Shown here: positions 24,081 through 32,385 of the stretch, piece by piece | How positions within the stretch are numbered: position 1 is the first letter of the stretch | Layout: each line of letters starts with the position of its first letter | NCBI GenBank assembly: GCA_020635395.1 | Contig: JACJZV010000001.1 | Coordinates: forward strand, 682,001 to 746,000 | Length of the DNA stretch: 64,000 nucleotides | DNA from: Flavobacteriales bacterium | Lineage (GTDB): Bacteria; Bacteroidota; Bacteroidia; NS11-12g; UBA9320 | Direction: 5' to 3' | Notes under the pieces: generated by a model | Seen by the model: the letters and a program-made list of their open reading frames with translations, nothing else | What the model was told of the DNA's origin: nothing | Database searches by the model: none | Position numbers and translations under genes: made by a program

Positions 24081-24154
24081 GTGTGAACACGCCTGTAGGA
24101 ACACGCCTCGAGGCGTGTTCACACAGGCGTGTCCCTACAAGGCGTGTTCCCACC
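24081..24154. repeat. Nested palindromic repeat (REP-like), four ACACGCC units
   Basis: Contains GAACACGCCT three times in direct or inverted form plus GGCGTGTCC; the centre GAACACGCCTCGAGGCGTGT with TC is a perfect 22-bp palindrome (24099-24120), and flanking units pair across it (GCCTGTAGG with CCTACAAGGC). Lies between a terminator and the next gene. Extragenic, no ORF. Confidence 0.75.
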
Positions 24155-24229
24155 AATACAAAAAATGTATCAACCTATGCTAAAATTCCTAAATTTCATA
24201 TACCTTTGGTTTGGTTAATTTTCTAAAGT

Positions 24230-25105
24230 ATGCTCAAACAATTCCTTGAATATTCCCCCTCCACCCAACGCGGCATTCTTGTTTTGTTTATTCTTCTTTT
24301 GGGGGCGATTATTTGGCGGGCGTGGCCAGTAAAATGGCGGAGTATAGATGTTCAATTTACGTATCTCACAGCCATAGATGCCAAGAAAACCGACTATTCC
24401 CAAAGAGCTGAAAACGAAATTTCTACAGGAGATTCAAAACAGGAATGGAATCTACACACATTTGACATTAACTACACAAAAGCCATAGATTTTAGAGAAA
24501 TGGGTTTTTCAAAAGAATTCATTTCACGCTGGTTTTCGAAAAAAGGAGAAATTGGATTTGTCAAAAGTTATGAGCAATTGGTTAATTCAAAGATATGTAC
24601 ATCGGAAGAATTGGATGCAATGAGGCCGTTTTTGGATTTTAGCCGGTATGAAAAACGCAACGGTTTTGCACCAGTCAGCGAACAACAAAATGAACCGCCA
24701 AAACTGCAAAATCTGAAAATAAATATTAATACGGCATCCATTGATGAGTTGAAAAAACTCAAAGGAATAGGGGATGGGTTTGCAAACAGAATTGCAAAAT
24801 ATAGAGACAAACTGGGTGGATATCATTCAGTTGGCCAATTGCATGAAGTATATGGCCTGCCCGATTCTGTCTATCAAAACTTGTTGAACAATGTGGTTTG
24901 TGATGGAACAATTCAGACAATCAATCTAAATATTATTGGTTCTGCCGAATTATCAAATCATCCGTATGTAAGCCAAAAACTTGCCGAGAGAATAGTCAAT
25001 TACCGCACACAGCATGGCAAATTCAATTCAAAGGAAGAACTGTTGAAAGTGTATGGAATTGATAAAGTTTGGTTGGATAAAATGAGTCCTTACCTCACGC
25101 TATAA
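24230..25105 (+). CDS. ComEA-like helix-hairpin-helix protein, membrane anchored
   Basis: 291 aa. One transmembrane helix near residues 15-30, then a ~100-residue linker with TKAIDFREMGFSKEFISRWF, and helix-hairpin-helix repeats: INTASIDELKKLKGIGDGFA with NRIAKYRDKLGG around 168-200, and a second at ~235-290 (VSQKLAERIVNYRTQHGKF; LLKVYGIDKVWLDKM). HhH units bind DNA backbone; in ComEA they bind incoming DNA at the membrane. A DNA-uptake or envelope DNA-binding role is inferred only. Ends 16 bases into the convergent downstream gene. Confidence 0.85.
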   Translation: MLKQFLEYSPSTQRGILVLFILLLGAIIWRAWPVKWRSIDVQFTYLTAIDAKKTDYSQRAENEISTGDSKQEWNLHTFDINYTKAIDFREMGFSKEFISRWFSKKGEIGFVKSYEQLVNSKICTSEELDAMRPFLDFSRYEKRNGFAPVSEQQNEPPKLQNLKININTASIDELKKLKGIGDGFANRIAKYRDKLGGYHSVGQLHEVYGLPDSVYQNLLNNVVCDGTIQTINLNIIGSAELSNHPYVSQKLAERIVNYRTQHGKFNSKEELLKVYGIDKVWLDKMSPYLTL

Positions 25106-25866
25106 TTACTTATTCGATTTGTCAAGAAATCATACAATTCCAGTAATGGAGCATTGTTGGCAATAAGTTGTCGGTGTTTTTCCAAGGTAATTTTATCACC
25201 CCGAAGAGCAGGGCCGGTTTGAGCATCTTGTGGCGACAGCTCCAATACTTTTTTTGCGGTTTCAACAATGATGGGTTTCAAAACATTGAAGTCTAAGTTG
25301 TTTTCGCTCAAAAAAGTTTCCGCTTCAAAAAACAATCTGTTCACAAAATTATTGACCAAAACTGCCGAAAAATGATACTGCAACCTCTCGTGCGAGTTGG
25401 CATAAAACACTTTGTTGGAAATAGAATCACCCAATTTTCGCAAAAAATCCAATTTATTCGGGTCGTTGCACTCAATCATAATGGGTACTTCAAACATATT
25501 TACAGCCCTGTTTTTGGAGAATGTTTGCAATGGATAAAAGATGCCATAATTTTCGGAACAACCCTTTAAAACCTCAATAGATTGAGAGCCGCATGTATGA
25601 ACAACGGTGCAACGGTTGTATGGAATTTGCCTAACCACCTCGGCCAAATTTCCATCAGAAACGGCAATAATGCAGATGTCGGCTTCCGGCAAAAGATTGG
25701 TAATAAGTGTATCGGAATCTGCACCTACTTTGGCTGCCAATTTTTGGGCATTTTCTTTGGTTCGGCTAATTATTTGAATGATAGAATGCCCCGCCCCATC
25801 AAGTGCCGGAGCCAAATGCCAAGCTACATTTCCGGAACCTATAAAAGCAATTTTTAATGCATTCAT
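25090..25866 (-). CDS. Rossmann-fold DUF2520 oxidoreductase-like protein
   Basis: 258 aa. NAD(P)-binding motif IAFIGSGNVAWHLAPAL (6-22) as in F420-dependent NADP reductases/ProC-like enzymes; then ADICIIAVSDGNLAEVV and VVHTCGSQSIEVL. C-terminal helical DUF2520 domain (HFSAVLVNNFVNRLFFEAE; GPALRGDKITLEKH). Substrate unknown. It overlaps ccmF by 4 bases and is probably co-transcribed with the cytochrome c maturation genes. Confidence 0.88.
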   Translation of the reverse strand: MNALKIAFIGSGNVAWHLAPALDGAGHSIIQIISRTKENAQKLAAKVGADSDTLITNLLPEADICIIAVSDGNLAEVVRQIPYNRCTVVHTCGSQSIEVLKGCSENYGIFYPLQTFSKNRAVNMFEVPIMIECNDPNKLDFLRKLGDSISNKVFYANSHERLQYHFSAVLVNNFVNRLFFEAETFLSENNLDFNVLKPIIVETAKKVLELSPQDAQTGPALRGDKITLEKHRQLIANNAPLLELYDFLTNRISNYSVR

Positions 25867-28511
25867 CGTGTGTTTTCTTTGCGTCGGCGGCTAAACGAAA
25901 GGCCAAACCCAACCAACATAACAATGGTGCCAAGCCATACTAAATTGATGTATGGGAAAACAATGGCACGCATCAAAACATATCGTTGAGGTTTTACCCA
26001 TGTTTGAAAACGGTGTACCATATTTCCGTTGTCATCTTCGCCGGGAGTATATTCAAATTTTACCCCTGCAAATTCGGCAAAGCTCGGTATTGGGTCACCT
26101 TTTCCGGTGGAGGAAATAACGAATGTGGGAGTGGCTATCACGGTGCTATCCATTTTGGTAACAGCCAACCGAGCAACGTATAATTCAAATCCTTTTAACG
26201 TTTTCAAACTTTCTACCGTATCGGCCAATACCTTTTTTACATCAATCAGTTTTACCATAGATTGGTTGGAAAATATGGTATCGCCTTGCTGCAAGAAATA
26301 TACAGAGTCTTCCAAAAATTCATTTTCATCAAAATCTGGAACTTGAATAAGATAGGTAAAAACATCGCGGGTCAAATAGTGCTTTGTGTCGGGGTTTGAC
26401 GAAGCAATGCTTCCGTTTCTAAACTGAACATTTGGTTTTAGGCTAAATGATTTTTTGCGAAGCGTGTCGTAATAGTCAATGCGATAATAGTGGTCAGGTT
26501 CTATGGCCGTATCTTTGGCGTAGGTTACCAAATATTCCTGCATTTGGTGTGGTTGATTTTGAAAAAGGGCAATGGTTTCGCGGGTTTCTTGCTTGTTCAT
26601 TTTATCTCCGTAGGTGTAGATTTGATTTTCGGAGATGACATTCTTTTTGGATGAGCTAACCAAAATACCCATCAACATCAATCCAAAACCAACGTGTGCC
26701 ACCGAACTGCCTGATAGTTTCCATTTCCAACGAAGTGCTTTGGCCATAAAAATAATGTTGCCCACAATGGCAAAAGTGGCCGAGAAAAGGAAGATTAGAT
26801 ATGAGATATAATTCTTTAAATCAAACTCTTGTTTGTTGTAATGTAAATGAAAAATGAAAATAAAAATGGCCGTTACAAACAGCGAAATGGCAAACGTATA
26901 ACCAGACCATTTTCCAAAATTTTTGCCGGTTGTTTTTTTATAAGTTAAAAACTGAACCAAGCCCGATAAAACGGCCATTATAATGGCAAACCAAATCTGA
27001 AAATTGTTAAAGTGGCTAATAATATCCAGCGGAGCATTAACGGTGCCTGCACCCATTTTTTCAAAAGTTTGCACGCCGGTAAGGTTGGCCAGCCATTTGA
27101 AAAATCCTCCAAATTGAGCGGTTATTTTATTAAAAACCGGAATGCTGGTGGTAAATAAAATTTGAACGGCAGAAAGAAACAAAATCAATGAACCGATAAA
27201 CATCCAAAACTCTCGGCTGTAGCTGCTTTCGTCGTGTGGAGAATGTGGCAAATTTTTAGAAAAATTTCGGGCAAACAATACACCGGAAGTTATTAAGAAT
27301 ACAAGATTTATTCCGGTAAAAAATTTGCCTGCCAAAATATTTAGAACCAATAAAGCAATTATTGTGGAGCCATAAATGATTTTTTCTTTTGATTTTTTGA
27401 ATGAAAATAAAACAGGTAAAACCAAAAATAGAAGCACAAACACCAACAATTGTTGGGTTAGTCCCAAATCGGTAAAAGAGTGTACAGAGGAGTCGCCCAA
27501 AATGCCACTTCTTGTCAAAAAGGATGCGTAAAGCACCAAAATAAAAGCCCCCATAATCAGCACGTACGCCAAACCCAAAGAGTTTCCGGTGCTGCGGTTT
27601 ATTACCATTACGTGCAGCCCGGCAATAAGCACAAGCCATGGAATTAATGAGGCATTTTCCACCGGATCCCAAGCCCAATATCCACCAAAAGTCAAACTTT
27701 CGTATGCCCAAAATGCACCCATTATAATGCCTGCACCCAACACCAATCCCGAGAAAGAGGCCCACGGAAGTGCGGGCTTAACCCATTGTTTGTATTGTTT
27801 TGTCCATAATCCTGCAATGGCAAAAGCAAATGGCACCACGGTGCTGGCAAAACCTAAAAACAATGTGGGAGGGTGGATAACCATCCAATAGTTTTGCAGC
27901 AATGGGTTTAGGCTATTTCCGTCGGTAATTAAATGTAAATAATCAGCTTTGGCCAATCCAAACTGGTCAAGTTCGGGCATATAAATTACATCTGGATTTA
28001 CTTCGCGAAGCAACTGAAACGGGCTGCTGCCAAACATAAAATCATTCAAAACAGGTATTTCGATACCCAAAAGCATAGATGCTAAAACGGCTTGGCAGAG
28101 CATAATAACAGCCATTACAGGGCTTCGCCATTCCGATTTTTTAAAAGTAAGAGCGGCTCCCAATATGGCAGTCCAAAATAACCAAAGTAAAAAACTTCCT
28201 TCCTGACCGCTCCAAAAACTACTTATCATATACCGCAATGGCAGATTGTTGCTCGAGTGCTGCCATGCGTAGTTGTATTCGTACAGATGGTTGTATATAA
28301 TGTAAAATAGAGTACCCAAAATACCCACAACACTTATAAGGTGAAGGCCAAAAATGCCCTTTGCCAGAGCCACATCTTCCTTTTTTTTGTAATGAGTGTG
28401 CCAAGCAAACGCCATGGCTGCCAATAAAGCACTGATAAAGGAAATGATTACGAAACTTCTTCCAAGATGGCCAATCCAAAGGTTTTCGTTGTTAAAAACA
28501 ATAGTTTCCAT
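25863..28511 (-). CDS. ccmF: Cytochrome c maturation haem lyase CcmF
   Basis: 882 aa, larger than the ~650 of proteobacterial CcmF. About 14 transmembrane helices; the WWD-type haem-handling motif is GGYWAWDPVENASLIPWL near residues 276-293. Several conserved external His residues (VMIHPPTLF; LIAGLHVMV). A C-terminal periplasmic region of ~250 aa (MNKQETRETIALFQNQPHQM etc.) precedes a last helix, as in other Bacteroidota CcmF. It transfers haem from CcmE to apocytochrome c at the inner membrane. Confidence 0.93.
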   Translation of the reverse strand: METIVFNNENLWIGHLGRSFVIISFISALLAAMAFAWHTHYKKKEDVALAKGIFGLHLISVVGILGTLFYIIYNHLYEYNYAWQHSSNNLPLRYMISSFWSGQEGSFLLWLFWTAILGAALTFKKSEWRSPVMAVIMLCQAVLASMLLGIEIPVLNDFMFGSSPFQLLREVNPDVIYMPELDQFGLAKADYLHLITDGNSLNPLLQNYWMVIHPPTLFLGFASTVVPFAFAIAGLWTKQYKQWVKPALPWASFSGLVLGAGIIMGAFWAYESLTFGGYWAWDPVENASLIPWLVLIAGLHVMVINRSTGNSLGLAYVLIMGAFILVLYASFLTRSGILGDSSVHSFTDLGLTQQLLVFVLLFLVLPVLFSFKKSKEKIIYGSTIIALLVLNILAGKFFTGINLVFLITSGVLFARNFSKNLPHSPHDESSYSREFWMFIGSLILFLSAVQILFTTSIPVFNKITAQFGGFFKWLANLTGVQTFEKMGAGTVNAPLDIISHFNNFQIWFAIIMAVLSGLVQFLTYKKTTGKNFGKWSGYTFAISLFVTAIFIFIFHLHYNKQEFDLKNYISYLIFLFSATFAIVGNIIFMAKALRWKWKLSGSSVAHVGFGLMLMGILVSSSKKNVISENQIYTYGDKMNKQETRETIALFQNQPHQMQEYLVTYAKDTAIEPDHYYRIDYYDTLRKKSFSLKPNVQFRNGSIASSNPDTKHYLTRDVFTYLIQVPDFDENEFLEDSVYFLQQGDTIFSNQSMVKLIDVKKVLADTVESLKTLKGFELYVARLAVTKMDSTVIATPTFVISSTGKGDPIPSFAEFAGVKFEYTPGEDDNGNMVHRFQTWVKPQRYVLMRAIVFPYINLVWLGTIVMLVGFGLSFSRRRKENTR

Positions 28512-28520
28512 CCGGTAATT

Positions 28521-28907
28521 TTATATCTCAGTAAGCTCTTTTTCGTATTTGCTCGGACATTTCATTTGCATTCCGGTGGCAATAAACTCGTTGTTTTCGT
28601 CAAAATGTCCGGTTAGTTTCAATTCTTCCGATCGCTCGAAGCCTTGCGGTTTTTCTTTCAAACATGTTACTTTTCTTACCTCGCCGTTTTGGTCTTTAGC
28701 AAAAAAAGTAAATTTTTCTGGGTCAATCTTGGCATTATATTCAATGGGTTGGTCTTTTACCAAAGTTGTTTTTACCGGAAAACTTTTGTTCGGGTGTTTT
28801 GATGCTTCTTTAAAAGAAACCACTTCGCTCGATTCTTTATAAGTCAGCAAAAAGGCCGAAAGCCCAATGGCGATAATTATCAATATAACGATTTGTTTAT
28901 TTTTCAT
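28521..28907 (-). CDS. ccmE: Haem chaperone CcmE, CxxxY type
   Basis: 128 aa from the ATG at 28907 (MKNKQIVILIII). Single membrane anchor 5-23, then an OB-fold domain (FTFFAKDQNGEVRKVTCLK; LKLTGHFDENNEFIATGMQM). Where most CcmE proteins have HxxxY with the covalent haem-binding His, this one has KCPSKY (Cys117, Tyr121). A CxxxY form is known in some delta-proteobacteria and archaea (system I*). Gene lies 9 bases before ccmF and overlaps ccmD. Confidence 0.9.
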   Translation of the reverse strand: MKNKQIVILIIIAIGLSAFLLTYKESSEVVSFKEASKHPNKSFPVKTTLVKDQPIEYNAKIDPEKFTFFAKDQNGEVRKVTCLKEKPQGFERSEELKLTGHFDENNEFIATGMQMKCPSKYEKELTEI

Positions 28908-29100
28908 TTTCTTCTCGTTTTGAAACTTTTCTATCCAACATAAAAAGGTAAACAATCAAAAACAGAAAAATGATTGATAAAACAGCGACTACCACGAAAT
29001 ATTTTCCATTGCTGAAAAAAACATCCTGACTTTGAGCAAATGTTTGAGTAGAGCTAATCAAAAGCAAAAACAAGCCAAAGGCCTTAACATATCTATTCAT
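28897..29100 (-). CDS. ccmD: CcmD-family small membrane protein
   Basis: 67 aa from the ATG at 29100 (MNRYVKAFGLFLLLIS). Has a signal-peptide-like first helix (QTFAQ cleavage possible) and a second helix VVVAVLSIIFLFLIVYLFML followed by a basic tail (DRKVSKREENEK), the standard CcmD layout. Small, so the family call rests on size, topology and location between ccmC and ccmE; it overlaps both. Confidence 0.8.
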   Translation of the reverse strand: MNRYVKAFGLFLLLISSTQTFAQSQDVFFSNGKYFVVVAVLSIIFLFLIVYLFMLDRKVSKREENEK

Positions 29101-30160
29101 TGACGTATTTATCAAGTTGAAACTCTTTTTTGTGCTTTAGCCAATCCACCCGGGCGGTGAGTTGACCAATCCAAGCAGCCACCAAAACCCAGCCTAATGA
29201 TATTGGGTAAAACACTTTTCTCAAATTGTTGTCTAAATCATAGTCAGAAAAACCCGAATTGCCACCTGCATTGGGATGCAAAGAATCATCCGCCATAAAT
29301 TTGGGCAAAAGCTGAATGAGTACAATAAACATAGGGAAGGCAAAAACGTTGTAAACCGCACTAATTCTGCCTGTTTTGTCGTCATCATCTATTGAACTAC
29401 GCAACACCTGATAGGCAACATAAAGCAAAACACCTACTGCTGCACCTTTCAGTTTGGGGTCGTTTGGCCAGGGTTCTCCCCACGTAAAATTGGCCCAAAA
29501 CATTCCTGTAGAAACGCCCATAAGGCCAAATAGCAAAGCTGTTTTTGCAAATCCGTTTGCCCAAATATCATCTTTCGCATTTCCTGTTTTTAGGTGTTTT
29601 ATACTAAAAATAAAGGATACGAGAGCCAGCACCATCATGGCAAACCACATGGGTACGTGAAAGTTTAGATTTCTGATGGTTTCAAACAGAACTATTCGGT
29701 ATGGAAAGCTAAAATATTGCTGCGAAAGGTGTTGTGGAGCATTGCCGCAGGCCACAACCGAGTCGGCAAAACGTGGATTTTCCGGAAATTGTAATTGCAG
29801 AATATCGTTGGCCAAAAATAAACCATCGGTTTCATTTTCGATAAAAACCGACGAGGCAAGCATATTGCCGGAAAGATTAAGGGCAATGGTATCAAACGAA
29901 ACGGATAGGTGATTTTGGTCGATTATTTTTATGGAACTTGGGCAAATGGGCTTGCCCTGAACTTTGAGCCAAACCTGGGTGTTTCCTGAATTAAAATGCG
30001 TGTTGTAACCCTCAATGTTGAGGTTAAATTCTTGATTGCCTGTAACTTTTGTGGGAGAAATTTGGGCAATACCAGGACCCACTTTTGTGGATGTGCCAAT
30101 AAAAATGCCGTATAGCAATAAAACCGCACCCAACCATTTCCACCAATTTTTTTTGAGCAT
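29093..30160 (-). CDS. ccmC: CcmC-type haem export protein with periplasmic insert
   Basis: 355 aa from the ATG at 30160 (MLKKNWWKW); an ATG two codons earlier (30166) is also possible. First helix ~8-24, then about 125 residues of extracytoplasmic beta-rich sequence (GIAQISPTKVTGNQEFNLNI ... FIENETDGLF) not found in proteobacterial CcmC, then six helices with the haem motif FTWGEPWPNDPKLKGAA and FHVPMWFAMM. It works with CcmD to load CcmE. The motif differs from the usual WGTWWVWD, as in other Bacteroidota members. First gene of the operon; ccmA/ccmB/ccmG/ccmH are not in the window. Confidence 0.88.
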   Translation of the reverse strand: MLKKNWWKWLGAVLLLYGIFIGTSTKVGPGIAQISPTKVTGNQEFNLNIEGYNTHFNSGNTQVWLKVQGKPICPSSIKIIDQNHLSVSFDTIALNLSGNMLASSVFIENETDGLFLANDILQLQFPENPRFADSVVACGNAPQHLSQQYFSFPYRIVLFETIRNLNFHVPMWFAMMVLALVSFIFSIKHLKTGNAKDDIWANGFAKTALLFGLMGVSTGMFWANFTWGEPWPNDPKLKGAAVGVLLYVAYQVLRSSIDDDDKTGRISAVYNVFAFPMFIVLIQLLPKFMADDSLHPNAGGNSGFSDYDLDNNLRKVFYPISLGWVLVAAWIGQLTARVDWLKHKKEFQLDKYVNE

Positions 30161-30173
30161 TGTCATTGAGCGG

Positions 30174-30181
30174 CAAAAATA
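30174..30181 (-). promoter_or_regulatory. -7 box of the ccm operon
   Basis: TATTTTTG on the minus strand, full match to TAnnTTTG, 13 bases before the ATG at 30160. A start at 30166 would leave almost no leader. Confidence 0.5.
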
Positions 30182-30268
30182 GGTTTTAAACAGCACTAAA
30201 ACACTTTGTAGGCGGGTGTTTGCCCAACAAAAATTAAGAAAGCGTCAATTACAAACTTGAGTAGAGTT

Positions 30269-30829
30269 TTATTTTACCTTTTCGGCATCAAAACCTACCT
30301 CACGTGTGCCATCAATATATTGAGAAATAAAGGCATCATCGATGCCTATTTTGGTTATTTCGGCTCTAAATTTTCGGGCATCATTAAGGTTGGCAAAAAA
30401 GCCAATAACATAGCGTTTTCCACCATCTTGGTTTTCGGCTCGGATGGTTCTAATACGCTTGTTAAACTCCTCTGTATTAAGCTCTTTAAAAAAACCAATT
30501 TGCACAGCATAAACAGTACCTTTCGGAATTTCGGTGCCACCTAAACTGTTGTATCTCTTTTGAAGTTCCTCCAACGAATCGCGAAGCATAGCAATGGTTT
30601 TTTCTGCCGCATTCAGTTCTTGCTGCAGGCTTGCAATGGTTTCATCACGTGTATCCACAGCTTCCTTTTGCTTTGTTTTCATTTTTTGGTAGGAAGCGGG
30701 GTCTTTTTTGTACTCTTTAATTTCTTTTTTTAATTTCTTTTTTTCAGATTTTGAAAGGTTTTGAGCCATTACTGCATTGCATGTAAACAGTAAAACAATT
30801 AGAGCTAAAGTTGTTTTTAACTTATTCAT
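30269..30829 (-). CDS. Secreted coiled-coil protein with SPOR-like C-terminus
   Basis: 186 aa from the ATG at 30829 (MNKLKTTLALIVLLFTCNAV); the frame runs to 30895 without a better start. Signal peptide 1-22, a highly charged region (SEKKKLKKEIKEYKKDPASY) and coiled coil to ~95, then YAVQIGFFKELNTEEF ... KRYVIGFFANLNDARKFR, the alternating pattern of a SPOR peptidoglycan-binding domain (VQIGxF ... YxxGxF). It probably binds denuded septal or cell-wall glycans in the periplasm. Confidence 0.75.
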   Translation of the reverse strand: MNKLKTTLALIVLLFTCNAVMAQNLSKSEKKKLKKEIKEYKKDPASYQKMKTKQKEAVDTRDETIASLQQELNAAEKTIAMLRDSLEELQKRYNSLGGTEIPKGTVYAVQIGFFKELNTEEFNKRIRTIRAENQDGGKRYVIGFFANLNDARKFRAEITKIGIDDAFISQYIDGTREVGFDAEKVK

Positions 30830-30956
30830 TTTTAAAAATATAAAAAGTTTTTTTCTTAGTAATGCTACAATAGTAAAGGTCGATTTTGTTAACAAAAAAA
30901 GAACTTACAAACGATTTGATTTTAGCATCTATTTTTTTAAACATTCATAACCTTAT

Positions 30957-30964
30957 TAACTTTG
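30957..30964 (+). promoter_or_regulatory. -7 box of fumC
   Basis: TAACTTTG, full match to TAnnTTTG, 20 bases before the ATG at 30985; supports the internal start. Confidence 0.55.
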
Positions 30965-30984
30965 CACCGACAAAAAATCATACA

Positions 30985-32385
30985 ATGAATTTTAGAATAG
31001 AAAAAGACAGCATAGGAGAGGTAAAAGTACAGGCCGATAAATATTGGGGAGCTCAAACACAACGCTCGCTTGAAAACTTCAAAATAGGCAATCAATTAAT
31101 GCCAATAGAGATTATACGTGCTTTTGGTGTATTAAAAAAATGTGCTGCCATGACCAACGTGGAGTTGGGCGTTTTAAGTCAAGAAAAATGTGATTTAATA
31201 GGCCAAGTATGTGATGAGATAATTGAGGGAAAGCTGAACGACCAGTTTCCGCTTGTTATTTGGCAAACCGGTAGCGGCACACAAAGCAACATGAACGTAA
31301 ATGAGGTAATTGCAAACCGAGGTCACGTTTTGGCAGGCGGGCAGCTTTCGGATGCAAAAAAAGTACTTCATCCCAATGATGATGTTAATAAATCGCAAAG
31401 CAGCAACGATACTTTCCCAACGGCCATGAGTATTGCGGTTTATCAACAAATGGTTGATTTCGCTATTCCAGGCATTCAGGTATTGAGCGATACCTTGAAG
31501 AAAAAAGCCAGAGAGTTTAAAGACATCGTAAAAATTGGAAGAACCCATTTTATGGATGCCACACCACTCACGTTGGGTCAAGAATTTTCGGGTTATAGAA
31601 GACAATTAGAGCTTAGCATAAAGGCCATTGAAAAAGCCATGGACACTGCCAGCGAATTGGCATTGGGCGGAACGGCTGTTGGCACTGGTTTAAACACGCC
31701 CAAAGGCTATGCCGACTTGGTGGCCAAAAAAATAGCTTCCGAAACTGGTTTAGCACTAAAAACAGCTGTCAATAAATTTGAGGCATTAGCTGCCCACGAT
31801 GCCATGGTAGAACTTCATGGAGCATTAAAGAGAGCTGCCGTTAGCCTTATGAAAATTGGCAACGATATCAGAATGCTCAGCAGCGGCCCCAGAAGCGGAA
31901 TTGGAGAAATAATTATACCAAGCAACGAGCCGGGCAGCAGCATTATGCCAGGCAAGGTAAACCCAACACAAGCCGAGGCATTAACAATGGTGTGTGCTCA
32001 GGTTATGGGCAACGATGTGGCCGTGACAGTAGGCGGCAGTATGGGACATTTTGAGTTAAATGTATTTAAACCGATGATAGCGGCCAATTTACTCCAATCT
32101 GCACGCATATTGGGGCAGGCTTGTTTGAGTTTTAATGACAATTGCGTTCAGGGAATTGAGCCAAATTATGCCGAAATAAAAAATAAATTGGATAATTCGT
32201 TGATGCTTGTAACAGCATTGAATACACACATTGGCTACGACAATGCGGCCAAAATTGCCAAAAAAGCGTATGCCGATAACAGCACGTTAAAAGAAGCCGC
32301 GTTGGCACTTAATTTACTCACTGCCGAGCAATTTGACCAGTGGGTAAGACCCGAGAATATGATTGGAGAGGTGAACATTGATTAG
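30985..32385 (+). CDS. fumC: Class II fumarate hydratase
   Basis: 466 aa from the ATG at 30985 (MNFRIEKDSIGEV); the frame reaches back to 30886 but the promoter box is at 30957. Catalytic His188 in GRTHFMDATPLTLGQE, the family signature GSSIMPGKVNP at 317-327 with catalytic Ser, and TGSGTQSNMNVNEV (95-108). Converts fumarate to malate in the TCA cycle, without iron-sulfur cluster. The stop overlaps the next gene's TTG start by 8 bases. Confidence 0.97.
   Translation: MNFRIEKDSIGEVKVQADKYWGAQTQRSLENFKIGNQLMPIEIIRAFGVLKKCAAMTNVELGVLSQEKCDLIGQVCDEIIEGKLNDQFPLVIWQTGSGTQSNMNVNEVIANRGHVLAGGQLSDAKKVLHPNDDVNKSQSSNDTFPTAMSIAVYQQMVDFAIPGIQVLSDTLKKKAREFKDIVKIGRTHFMDATPLTLGQEFSGYRRQLELSIKAIEKAMDTASELALGGTAVGTGLNTPKGYADLVAKKIASETGLALKTAVNKFEALAAHDAMVELHGALKRAAVSLMKIGNDIRMLSSGPRSGIGEIIIPSNEPGSSIMPGKVNPTQAEALTMVCAQVMGNDVAVTVGGSMGHFELNVFKPMIAANLLQSARILGQACLSFNDNCVQGIEPNYAEIKNKLDNSLMLVTALNTHIGYDNAAKIAKKAYADNSTLKEAALALNLLTAEQFDQWVRPENMIGEVNID

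Noticed and set aside
27256..27765. 169-aa frame on the minus strand inside ccmF
   Set aside because: Shadow frame of a strongly conserved membrane protein gene.
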